A stretch of 64,000 nucleotides of DNA from positions 621,028 to 685,027 of the forward strand of contig NZ_BMXP01000001.1 in assembly GCF_014651815.1 (NCBI RefSeq), written 5' to 3'. The DNA is from Alteromonas halophila (GTDB lineage: Bacteria > Pseudomonadota > Gammaproteobacteria > Enterobacterales > Alteromonadaceae). The notes below the pieces were generated by a model. It saw only the letters and a list, made by a program, of their open reading frames with translations, had not been told where the DNA came from and searched no databases. Of the stretch, positions 1-7,438 are shown in pieces. The stretch's first letter is position 1; each line of letters opens with the position of its first letter. The translations under genes were made by a program, and so were the position numbers.

Positions 1-111
1 GATGGTCCCTGTGCTTTGCCTCTGGCAAAACTGGAGCCGTATCTGGCGCAAATGAAGGCGCTAGATGAGATGATCAAAGGTTTTGCGGAACTGGATACCA
101 GCAATACCTGA
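1..111 (+). CDS. C-terminal end of an unidentified protein
   Basis: An open frame enters from the left edge in frame 1 and stops with TGA at 109-111, giving a 36-residue tail rich in Leu, Ala and Glu that looks helical ([18 protein letters not shown] is part of it). The hairpin just after it fits a gene end. A MerR-like C-terminal helix is conceivable, but nothing diagnostic is visible, so no function is assigned. Confidence 0.5.
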   Translation, partial: DGPCALPLAKLEPYLAQMKALDEMIKGFAELDTSNT

Positions 112-123
112 TTGATAGCAATA

Positions 124-144
124 ACCGGCGGCGTTGCCGCCGGT
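124..144. terminator. GC-rich hairpin between two gene ends
   Basis: ACCGGCGGC and GCCGCCGGT form a perfect 9-bp stem around GTT. No T-run follows on either strand, so it is a weak or bidirectional terminator candidate between the partial gene on the left and the minus-strand gene on the right. Confidence 0.4.
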
Positions 145-168
145 CTGCGTATCAGGTGTGAGAGAAAC

Positions 169-447
169 TTATTCGCTACGCGCAGTCTGGCGTGTGTTTC
201 GTTCCTCATTCATCACGTATAGTCCTTTGCCTAGCAGGCGCTGACTTTCTTCATTTAAGGTGACAAGCGTCTGTGCTTTGACAGAGTCGTTCATGTTGAT
301 GGCAGGTAAGCTGACCACCATGTCAAGTTCAGCTTTTGCAACATCTTTTAGTTTTGCAGTGTCAGTGCTGGTGGTGAGTTCAGTCGCATTGGTAGCAGCG
401 GTGACAAACGCCATGACTGAAACGCTGGAAAGAAGTAATTTATTCAT
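169..447 (-). CDS. Small predicted secreted protein, unknown function
   Basis: About 92 residues. The N terminus (MNKLLLSSVSVMAFVTAATNA) is a typical Sec signal peptide with an Ala-x-Ala-like cleavage region; the rest is a hydrophilic, probably helical periplasmic domain with no recognised motif. An upstream GTG at 453 is in frame, but the AGG Shine-Dalgarno-like sequence sits about 7 bases before the ATG at 447 and would touch the GTG, so the ATG is preferred. It is divergent from gcvA and not obviously co-transcribed with anything. Confidence 0.6.
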   Translation of the reverse strand: MNKLLLSSVSVMAFVTAATNATELTTSTDTAKLKDVAKAELDMVVSLPAINMNDSVKAQTLVTLNEESQRLLGKGLYVMNEERNTRQTARSE

Positions 448-665
448 TTTCACACCTAATATAGATAATTAAAAAATATAAGCAGTTTTGTTAACGCTGT
501 TAACAAGTGGGTTGTGTAACCTATTGACTGTTAAGCGCCTTTCTTGACCGCGATGAAATAGTAAACAAACATTGTGTAAAAATAAAACGAGTAAAAGTAT
601 GGGTTATGCATTAGAATATCTAATCCTAATGTCATGTGAAATTCATAAACCAGTCAGGTCTGTTC

Positions 666-1565
666 ATGCAACGTCGATTACCCCCGCTTAATGCCCTGAA
701 AGCCTTTGAAGCTGCGGCGCGTCACTTAAGCTTTACGCGTGCTGCTGATGAACTGTTTGTCACCCAGGCGGCGGTCAGTCACCAGATTAAAGCACTCGAA
801 GATTTCTTATCCATGAAGTTGTTTATTCGCCGCAACCGCACGCTGCTGCTTACCGAAGAAGGTCAGGCGTATTTTCTGGAACTGAAGGATATCTTCAAAA
901 ATCTGGCGGAGGCGACCGACCGGCTGCTCGCCAAGGGCAGTAAAGGGGCTATTACGGTCGCTATGCCGCCCAGCTTTGCCAGTCAGTGGCTGGTGCCCAG
1001 AATCAGTCAGTTCAGTCTTGCACATCCGGATATTGATGTGCGGATCAAAGCTGTCGACTTTGATGAAGGCTTTCTTGAAGATGACATTGATGTTGCGATT
1101 TATTATGGGCGAGGGCGCTGGAGCGGACTTCAGGCTGACAAACTGCATCGCGAATTTCTAACACCGTTATGTGCACCTGGATTATTGAGCGGCCCAAAAC
1201 CGCTAATGCAGCTTAACGATCTTCGTCACCACACTTTACTGCATGATTTAAGTCGGTCGGCCTGGAAAACCTGGCTGAAGCAGGTAGGCGTAATCGGTGT
1301 CAACGTGAACCAGGGGCCGGTATTCAGTCATTCCATGCTGGTCTTGCAGGCTGCCGCACTGGGTCAGGGGATTGCGCTGGGCAATACCATTCTGGCTCGA
1401 CCTGAAATTGACGCAGGCCGGCTGGTGATGCCGTTTGAGGAAAAAGTGGAAAGCCGTGATGCTTTTTATCTGGTGTGTGATGAATCGCGCGCAGATTTAG
1501 GTAAAATTACGGCCTTTCGAGAATGGATAATGGCTTTGGTAGAGGAGGAACAGGACGATGTTTGA
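666..1565 (+). CDS. gcvA: GcvA-type LysR transcriptional regulator
   Basis: 299 residues, the normal size of GcvA. The N terminus (RRLPPLNALKAFEAAARHLS) and the following helix-turn-helix with VTQAAVSHQIKALE match the GcvA branch of LysR regulators almost residue for residue; the C terminus keeps the ligand-domain signature FYLVC and LGKI. In enterobacteria GcvA switches the glycine-cleavage operon gcvTHP on with glycine and off with purines. An upstream in-frame GTG at 636 exists, but ATG 666 has AGG 8 bases upstream and matches the family start. The next gene overlaps it by 8 bp. The gcvA-DUF423-rlmM order is conserved in gammaproteobacteria, here with one hydrolase inserted. No gcv genes are present in the window. 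Confidence 0.92.
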   Translation: MQRRLPPLNALKAFEAAARHLSFTRAADELFVTQAAVSHQIKALEDFLSMKLFIRRNRTLLLTEEGQAYFLELKDIFKNLAEATDRLLAKGSKGAITVAMPPSFASQWLVPRISQFSLAHPDIDVRIKAVDFDEGFLEDDIDVAIYYGRGRWSGLQADKLHREFLTPLCAPGLLSGPKPLMQLNDLRHHTLLHDLSRSAWKTWLKQVGVIGVNVNQGPVFSHSMLVLQAAALGQGIALGNTILARPEIDAGRLVMPFEEKVESRDAFYLVCDESRADLGKITAFREWIMALVEEEQDDV

Positions 1566-2199
1566 TATCCAGCGGGTGCACGTAAAAGAACCGCACACCC
1601 CTGTCGCACGCCTTATTCTGGCCCACGGCGCAGGCGCCGGGATGGAGCATGAGTTTATGCAGCAACTTGCTGCAGCTTTGGCCGCTAACGGCATTGAAGT
1701 GATCCTGTTTAACTTTCCCTATATGCAGACGATGAAAGCCGAAGATAAACGCCGGCCACCCAATAAAGCGCCCGTGCTGATGTCTCACTTCAGCGAGCTG
1801 GTTGCTCAGATTGGTAGTGAATCCCCTGCGCTACCAACACTGATAGGCGGGAAATCAATGGGCGGACGAATAGCCACCATGGTTGCCAATGACACCGATT
1901 GTGTGGGTGTCATCGCATTTGGTTACCCGTTTCACCCACCGGGCAAGCCTGAGAAAACACGGACATCACACCTGCCAGAGCTTAAGGTACCGCTGTGCGT
2001 AATTCAGGGAGAGCGCGATACCTTCGGCACTCAGCAGGATGTTGAGTCTTATACGTTTAATGACAGCACTACTTGCCACTTTCTCGCAGACGGCGACCAT
2101 AGTTTTAAGCCACGCAAGGCGAGTGGTTATACGCAGCAGCAACACATTGATGAGGCGGCAGCGCTGAGCGCTGCCTTTGTACAAAGGAGCGTAGTGTGA
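1558..2199 (+). CDS. Alpha/beta hydrolase of the TEX30/KANL3-like family
   Basis: 213 residues. It shows an early AHGAGAGM oxyanion-type loop (about residues 22-29), a nucleophile elbow G-K-S-M-G with Ser100, and a late GDHSF motif supplying the probable catalytic His. This is the small dienelactone-hydrolase-like family often annotated as 'alpha/beta family hydrolase' or TEX30-like; the substrate is unknown. The start overlaps the end of gcvA by 8 bp and its stop overlaps the next start, so it is translated as part of the gcvA-rlmM unit. Confidence 0.8.
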   Translation: MFDIQRVHVKEPHTPVARLILAHGAGAGMEHEFMQQLAAALAANGIEVILFNFPYMQTMKAEDKRRPPNKAPVLMSHFSELVAQIGSESPALPTLIGGKSMGGRIATMVANDTDCVGVIAFGYPFHPPGKPEKTRTSHLPELKVPLCVIQGERDTFGTQQDVESYTFNDSTTCHFLADGDHSFKPRKASGYTQQQHIDEAAALSAAFVQRSVV

Positions 2200-2567
2200 A
2201 AGGGCTGCTGTTGTTTGGCGTTTGCAGTGCGCTTGCTGGCGTGATCTTGGGAGCGTTTGCGGCCCATGGTCTGAGGGATGTTCTTAGTACATCGATGCAG
2301 TCAACCTTCGAAACCGGTGTGCGGTATCAGATGTATCATGCACTCGCATTGCTGGCCCTGCCTGGATTGTCAGCGCATGCTGACAGCCGGTATCTGGTAA
2401 GGGGCGGAAGGTTGTTTGTGGCCGGTACGCTGCTGTTTAGTGGCAGCCTGTATTTATTAGCGACGCTGAACCTGACCGTATTGGGCCCGGTGACCCCGGC
2501 AGGCGGTTTGTGTTTTATAGTCGGCTGGCTTTTTGTGTTGGTAGCAGTGTGGCGGGGTAAACAATAA
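2196..2567 (+). CDS. DUF423 (YgdD-like) inner-membrane protein
   Basis: 123 residues with four hydrophobic segments and the DUF423 hallmark LGAFAAHGL near residue 20, followed by YHALALL. The GTG start overlaps the previous stop (GTGA, 4 bp) and has AAAGGAG about 7 bases upstream. The end overlaps the rlmM start in TAATG. E. coli ygdD occupies the same position between gcvA and rlmM. The molecular function of DUF423 proteins is not established. Confidence 0.88.
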   Translation: MKGLLLFGVCSALAGVILGAFAAHGLRDVLSTSMQSTFETGVRYQMYHALALLALPGLSAHADSRYLVRGGRLFVAGTLLFSGSLYLLATLNLTVLGPVTPAGGLCFIVGWLFVLVAVWRGKQ

Positions 2568-3643
2568 TGGCCAGTGTTCTGGCGTATTGTCGTGCCGGTT
2601 ATGAAAATGACACGGCAAATGAGCTGACAACCTGGTTGGCCGAGAAAGGTGTTTATGGTTATCCCATGTTCAGGCCGGGCGACGCCTATGTGCTTTTTCA
2701 TCAATACGATACCACCGACAACAGCGCTGCTGAACCTGCGCTTGAGGTAAACAAGGTTATCTTTGCCAGGCAGTTAATTCATGTGATTAAACACCTGTCT
2801 GAGCTGGACCGGGAAGATCGGATAGGCCCCATCCTTGACGCGCTCAAGACAGCAACGCTGCCATTTAATAAAGCCGGGGATATTGTGATCGAGTACCCGG
2901 ATACCGAGGAGGGGAAAAATCTGGCGAAATTTTGCCGGAAGTTTCTGGTACCGCTCAGACAGACGCTGCGCAAGCACGGGCTGCTCAGCAAACAGGAAAA
3001 CCACGCGAAGCCGCGTCTGCATATCTTCTTTACTGACTTCGATAATTGTCACCTGGGCTATTCGTTACCGGCCGAAGCCAGTGAGTTTGCAATGGGGATT
3101 TGCCGTTTACGCTTTCCGTCCGATGCGCCAAGCCGGTCAACCCTAAAGCTTGAAGAGGCGCTGTTAAGCATGTTGAATGACAGCCAGCGACAACGCGTCT
3201 GTCGTCGTTCAGGCCGTGCAGTTGATTTGGGGGCCTGCCCCGGAGGCTGGACCTATCAGTTGGTTCAGCGTGAAATGTTTGTTGAGGCGGTGGACAACGG
3301 CAGTATTGATGAGACACTCATGTCCACAGGGCAGATAGAACATTTTGCTGCAGATGGTTTTAGCTATCGCCCACAAATGGGGCGTGTCGACCTGCTGGTC
3401 TGTGATATGATAGAAAAGCCTGATCGGGTGGCAGACCTTATGGGGGACTGGCTGGTCAGGGACTGGTGCGATCATGCCGTGTTTAATCTCAAACTTCCCA
3501 TGAAGAAGCGTTTTGAGACCGTGACGCAGGCGCTGGACGCGCTACATGAGAAGTTGCGTAAGCTACATGACACATTTTATATACGGGCCCGGCATTTGTA
3601 TCATGACCGGGACGAGGTCACCGTTGTCGTTGTCCGTAATTAG
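2567..3643 (+). CDS. rlmM: 23S rRNA 2'-O-ribose methyltransferase RlmM (C2498)
   Basis: 358 residues, as in E. coli RlmM (YgdE), which 2'-O-methylates C2498 of 23S rRNA using S-adenosylmethionine. The N-terminal half is the THUMP-like RNA-binding part; the C-terminal half is a Rossmann methyltransferase with the SAM loop DLGACPGGWTY (residues 220-230), the region PSDAPSRSTLKLEEA before it, and the conserved FNLKLPMKKR near the end that carries catalytic lysine. The start is coupled to the DUF423 gene through TAATG. It is the last gene of this unit. Confidence 0.96.
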   Translation: MASVLAYCRAGYENDTANELTTWLAEKGVYGYPMFRPGDAYVLFHQYDTTDNSAAEPALEVNKVIFARQLIHVIKHLSELDREDRIGPILDALKTATLPFNKAGDIVIEYPDTEEGKNLAKFCRKFLVPLRQTLRKHGLLSKQENHAKPRLHIFFTDFDNCHLGYSLPAEASEFAMGICRLRFPSDAPSRSTLKLEEALLSMLNDSQRQRVCRRSGRAVDLGACPGGWTYQLVQREMFVEAVDNGSIDETLMSTGQIEHFAADGFSYRPQMGRVDLLVCDMIEKPDRVADLMGDWLVRDWCDHAVFNLKLPMKKRFETVTQALDALHEKLRKLHDTFYIRARHLYHDRDEVTVVVVRN

Positions 3644-3795
3644 CACGGCAACAAATTGACTGTATATCTTTAATGAATCAGTAATATCACGTAAGCGACT
3701 GAATATGTTGCTTATTTTATCTTGAACGCGCGGGTGCGTTGGGCGAAATTTATACTTTCTGCACAAAAGGGTGTAAATCTGGTGCAAAGATCCTT

Positions 3796-3801
3796 TATAA
3801 T
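3796..3801 (+). promoter_or_regulatory. Probable -10 box of the EF-G gene
   Basis: A perfect TATAAT lies 40 bases before the EF-G start and is followed by a G/C-only stretch (CCCGCCG), the kind of discriminator seen at stringently controlled translation genes. The -35 region at the right distance is poor (TGTAAA-like), so assignment rests on the -10 and discriminator. Confidence 0.55.
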
Positions 3802-3840
3802 CCCGCCGTTTTTTTACTTCGAACCAACAAAAGTGAACTA

Positions 3841-5925
3841 ATGGCAGACTTATCTCAATACAGAAATATTGGTATTTTCGCCCACGTTGATGCGGGAAAA
3901 ACCACGACAACAGAACGAATTTTGAAACTGACCGGTAAAATCCACAAGACCGGTGAGGTACACGATGGTGAGTCAACAACTGACTTTATGGATCAGGAAG
4001 CAGAGCGTGGCATCACGATCCAGTCAGCGGCGACCACGTGTTTCTGGAAAGATCACCGTATGAACATCATCGATACGCCAGGACACGTTGACTTCACGGT
4101 TGAAGTTTACCGCTCACTGAAAGTCCTTGATGGTGGTATTGGTGTATTCTGTGGTTCTGGCGGTGTTGAGCCTCAGTCAGAAACCAACTGGCGTTATGCT
4201 AACGAGTCAGGCGTTGCCCGTTTGATCTTCGTAAACAAGCTGGACCGTATGGGTGCAGACTTCTACCGTGTAATCGGTCAAATCAAGAAAGTACTGGGCG
4301 CCAAGCCGCTGGTTATGACGCTGCCAATCGGTATCGAAGACCAGTTCAACGGAATCGTTGACGTACTTGAAGAAAAAGCCTACATCTGGGACGAAACCGG
4401 TCTGCCAGAGAACTTCGAAGTATGCGATGTTCCTGAAGACATGAAAGATAAAGTTGCTGAGTACCGTGAAGATCTGATCGAAACTGCGGTAGAAATGGAC
4501 GACGATCTGATGATGGCGTATATGGATGGTGACATGCCGTCTATCGAAGACATCAAGCGTTGTATCCGTAAAGGTACCCGCGATCTTGAATTCTTCCCAA
4601 CATTCTGTGGTTCTGCCTTTAAAAACAAAGGTGTTCAGCTGGTACTGGACGGTGTTATCGAATACCTGCCTAACCCAACTGAAGTTATCCCTCAGCCACT
4701 GACTGATGAAGAAACCGGTGAACCTACTGGTGAAGTCGCGACCGTCTCTAAAGACGAGCCGTTCCGTGCACTGGCGTTCAAAATTATGGACGACCGTTTC
4801 GGTGCTCTGACCTTCATCCGCGTATACTCTGGTGTACTGAATAAAGGTGACACAGTACTGAACAGTGCGACAGGCAAAACTGAGCGTATCGGCCGTATGG
4901 TGGAAATGCACGCCAACGACCGTACTGAGCTGACTACTGCACATGCTGGTGACATCCTGGCGGTTGTCGGTATGAAGAACGTACAGACAGGTCACACGCT
5001 GTGTGCAACCAGCGCACCTTGTACGCTTGAGCCAATGATCTTCCCTGATCCGGTAATCTCAATTGCGGTTAAGCCTAAAGATAAAGGCGCAACTGAGAAG
5101 ATGGGTATCGCAATCGGTAAACTGGTTGCAGAAGATCCGTCATTCCAGGTTGAGACTGACGAAGATTCAGGCGAAACCATCCTGAAAGGCATGGGCGAAC
5201 TGCACCTGGATATCAAAGTAGACATCCTGAAGCGTACTTACGGCGTAGAGCTGGAAGTTGGACAGCCACAGGTTGCCTACCGTGAGACAATCACGCAGGA
5301 AATCGAAGACAGCTACACGCACAAGAAGCAGTCTGGTGGTTCTGGTCAGTTCGGTAAAATTGATTACCGTATCAAGCCAGGCGAAACCAACTCAGGCTTC
5401 ACCTTCGAGTCTACGGTTGTTGGTGGTAACGTACCAAAAGAATTCTTCCCGGCCATCGAGAAAGGCTTTAAAGGCATGATGGAAGAAGGTCCACTGGCAG
5501 GCTACCCTGTACTGGACGTTGAAATTGAACTGTTCGACGGTGGCTTCCACGCGGTTGACTCTTCTGCCGTTGCGTTCGAAATTGCTGCCAAAGGTGCATA
5601 CCGTCAGTCTATGCCAAAAGCAGGTCCTCAGCTTCTTGAGCCTGTGATGAAGGTTGACGTGTTCTCACCAGAAGATCACGTTGGTGATGTAATTGGTGAC
5701 CTGAACCGTCGTCGTGGCATGATCAAAGATCAGGAAGCAGGCGCAACTGGCGTACGCATCAAAGCAGACGTACCTCTGTCTGAGATGTTCGGGTACATTG
5801 GTCACCTGCGTACCATGACATCTGGTCGTGGTCAGTTCTCAATGGAATTCAGCCACTACGCTGCATGTCCGCAGAACGTTGCTGACAAAGTGATTGAAGA
5901 AACCAAAGCACGTAACAGCAAGTAA
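3841..5925 (+). CDS. fusA: Elongation factor G, stand-alone paralogue
   Basis: 694 residues with all EF-G parts: P-loop AHVDAGKT (14-21), switch II DTPGH (78-82), NKLD (132-135), then domains II-V ending in the domain-V/IV region with [11 protein letters not shown]. It catalyses GTP-driven ribosome translocation and, with RRF, recycling. It does not sit in the str operon (no rpsL, rpsG or tuf nearby), so it is probably the second EF-G that many Vibrio, Pseudomonas and Alteromonas relatives carry; in Pseudomonas aeruginosa the two copies divide translocation and recycling. Codon use is strongly biased (CGT, CTG, GGT, AAA), pointing to high expression. The start is the ATG at 3841; an in-frame extension to 3739 would cover the -10 box and is rejected. 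Confidence 0.93.
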   Translation: MADLSQYRNIGIFAHVDAGKTTTTERILKLTGKIHKTGEVHDGESTTDFMDQEAERGITIQSAATTCFWKDHRMNIIDTPGHVDFTVEVYRSLKVLDGGIGVFCGSGGVEPQSETNWRYANESGVARLIFVNKLDRMGADFYRVIGQIKKVLGAKPLVMTLPIGIEDQFNGIVDVLEEKAYIWDETGLPENFEVCDVPEDMKDKVAEYREDLIETAVEMDDDLMMAYMDGDMPSIEDIKRCIRKGTRDLEFFPTFCGSAFKNKGVQLVLDGVIEYLPNPTEVIPQPLTDEETGEPTGEVATVSKDEPFRALAFKIMDDRFGALTFIRVYSGVLNKGDTVLNSATGKTERIGRMVEMHANDRTELTTAHAGDILAVVGMKNVQTGHTLCATSAPCTLEPMIFPDPVISIAVKPKDKGATEKMGIAIGKLVAEDPSFQVETDEDSGETILKGMGELHLDIKVDILKRTYGVELEVGQPQVAYRETITQEIEDSYTHKKQSGGSGQFGKIDYRIKPGETNSGFTFESTVVGGNVPKEFFPAIEKGFKGMMEEGPLAGYPVLDVEIELFDGGFHAVDSSAVAFEIAAKGAYRQSMPKAGPQLLEPVMKVDVFSPEDHVGDVIGDLNRRRGMIKDQEAGATGVRIKADVPLSEMFGYIGHLRTMTSGRGQFSMEFSHYAACPQNVADKVIEETKARNSK

Positions 5926-5942
5926 GCGTTACGCATGTTGAT

Positions 5943-5970
5943 AAAAACCCGCCACCCGGCGGGTTTTTTT
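5943..5970 (+). terminator. Intrinsic terminator after EF-G gene
   Basis: AAACCCGCC and GGCGGGTTT form a stem around ACCC, followed by a T-run, 17 bases after the EF-G stop codon. Confidence 0.9.
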
Positions 5971-6030
5971 ATGTCAGTAATAACGTCGTGCATGCGTTAG
6001 GTCACAGCCTGATGTTATCTGATAACCGGT

Positions 6031-6085
6031 GACACCCACCAATGAAAACCGCCGACACCCACAATTCAACAATCAAGACACCCAC
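6031..6085 (+). repeat. Three phased copies of GACACCCAC (left flank of RAYT)
   Basis: The 9-mer GACACCCAC starts at 6031, 6054 and 6077, exactly 23 bp apart; the 14-bp stretches between copies are unrelated. The inverse 9-mer GTGGGTGTC occurs on the other side of the transposase gene and again at 16.5 kb. The rest of the 308-bp gap between the EF-G terminator and the transposase (5971-6278) shows no gene. Confidence 0.85.
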
Positions 6086-6278
6086 TAAGAGCACTAGAAA
6101 AAAGTGTCATGGCTTTTCAGAAGGAAATGGCGTTTCTTAAATTTTATAGGCTAAGAAGAGAGGTCGCTAAGCATCTAAGAATCATTATTTGTAGACAATG
6201 AAACAGTTAAGCGCTTTGAGGGCAGCTCGAATCTGGCGCAGTATAAACCTGGTTAATGAGAATGGGGTTGGTTGTTTA

Positions 6279-7226
6279 TCAGGCTGAACTGATGCCTCGC
6301 CTTAGTTCAAACCGCCGGTGTGCCAGTGTGAGACTTACTGAAGTGGAGAAGTGTGTCTCTATACTGCTTGCTAATGACGGCCAGCAAACGGTATCAAGTC
6401 CGGTGCGGGCCAGCACAGGCGTAATATCCGGTCTGATAACTCCGGGCTTGTCAGTGTGGGGGATGCGGCCGGTCATGTCGAGTAGCGTCAGGTAATCCTC
6501 TAAATGAAAGGGCAGGGCGTGTGTCTGCTCTTCGGCCAGGCCACTGAAAGGCAGCAGACTGGCAGGCTGGCGTCCGTGGCGTGCTGCACGGATGCGCCGG
6601 CAGATACTGGTGTGGGCAGAGGCCTCCGGCGTATCAGCGATACCGGCGCGTATAGGATTTAAATCGACATAGGCCATACAGGCGGCCAGTGATGCCTCGT
6701 CCATAAGCGCCTGCGATTTAAACCGGCCTTCCCAGAAACGCCCGGTGCACTCATCTTCCTCGTTGGCCCGCCGGGCAATCTGCTCATTCAGCGCACGCAT
6801 AAACCAGCTGATGTCGTACAGCCTGGCCCGGTATACCTCGGCGGTCTGGCGAACCGACTCCAGCTCAGCCGGGGAGAGTAAAGCGGCCTGTTTCGGACAA
6901 CAGTATCGCTGCGTCAGGTGTGTGCCGCGAAACACCCGATGCCAGCGACTGAGTATTTCGAAGTGACACCAGGTTTGTGTGGCAGCTTTATCTACCTTGA
7001 GTACGACATGGGTGTGGTTACTCATCACTGAGTAGGCACACATAAGCACCGAGAAGGCCTGAACAAGGACTATCAGACGGTCTTCCACCCACTGACGGCG
7101 ATGCTCATAGGATTGACCCGATAGCGGATCATGGCCACACAGATAAGCCCGGCGCACACAGCGTGATACACAGTGATAGTAGGGTGTCTCATCCAGACAG
7201 ATAAGCTCAGAGCGGGGCCGGGCCAT
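6279..7226 (-). CDS. REP-associated Y1-type transposase (RAYT)
   Basis: 315 residues. The N terminus (YYHCVSRCVRRAYLCG, 16-31) and the HUH motif NHTHVVLKVD with His71 and His73 mark the Y1/IS200-like nuclease domain; downstream GRFWEGRFKSQAL (162-174) and YVDLNPIRAGIADTP (186-200) are typical of the large RAYT-like family common in Alteromonas-type genomes. Such proteins nick and rejoin single-stranded REP sequences. The catalytic Tyr is uncertain: where relatives carry a Tyr in the helix before GRFWEGR, this protein has N-E-Q-I (147-150). No ribosome-binding site is evident before the ATG. The gene is complete and uninterrupted. Confidence 0.85.
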   Translation of the reverse strand: MARPRSELICLDETPYYHCVSRCVRRAYLCGHDPLSGQSYEHRRQWVEDRLIVLVQAFSVLMCAYSVMSNHTHVVLKVDKAATQTWCHFEILSRWHRVFRGTHLTQRYCCPKQAALLSPAELESVRQTAEVYRARLYDISWFMRALNEQIARRANEEDECTGRFWEGRFKSQALMDEASLAACMAYVDLNPIRAGIADTPEASAHTSICRRIRAARHGRQPASLLPFSGLAEEQTHALPFHLEDYLTLLDMTGRIPHTDKPGVIRPDITPVLARTGLDTVCWPSLASSIETHFSTSVSLTLAHRRFELRRGISSA

Positions 7227-7309
7227 GATAATCGGTCATAGTTAAACAGGTTATACCCGTAGCATGGACGATGCGGCGGGAAAAATCACCGGGACCTTAG
7301 GCCAGAATG

Positions 7310-7427
7310 GTGGGTGTCTGTGGGGAACGTCTATATGACGAGTGGTTAGAATAAAGAAACTACTTCTGTCAGTGTCACTTTCAGAGCTCCTTTGTGAAAA
7401 AAGTAAAAAGGTAAAAAGGTGGGTGTC
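7310..7427 (+). repeat. Two GTGGGTGTC copies (right flank of RAYT)
   Basis: Copies at 7310-7318 and 7419-7427, both in the orientation opposite to the left-flank copies. The second is preceded by AAAAAG, resembling the TAAAG that precedes one copy at 16.6 kb. The 212-bp gap between the transposase and the next gene contains nothing else recognisable. Confidence 0.85.
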
Positions 7428-7438
7428 CATATGATTGT

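Larger units (their letters stand above)
6031..7427 (-). mobile_element. RAYT unit: transposase gene bracketed by inverted REP-like 9-mers
   Basis: A minus-strand Y1/HUH-type transposase gene is flanked on the left by three GACACCCAC copies and on the right by two GTGGGTGTC copies, so the outermost repeats are inverted with respect to each other. This matches the general layout of REP-associated tyrosine transposases (REPtrons), which are flanked by REP and inverted REP sequences. No target-site duplication or IS200/IS605-type ends could be identified by eye; the limits given are simply the outermost repeat copies. Confidence 0.6.

Noticed and set aside
4207..4995. 262-residue open frame antisense to EF-G
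   Set aside because: It is a shadow of a strongly biased gene; composition follows the opposite strand and no motif or start site is seen.
6031..6085. Regularly spaced repeats resembling a mini-CRISPR
   Set aside because: The repeat is only 9 bp, fillers are 14 bp and no cas genes exist; the transposase context explains them better.
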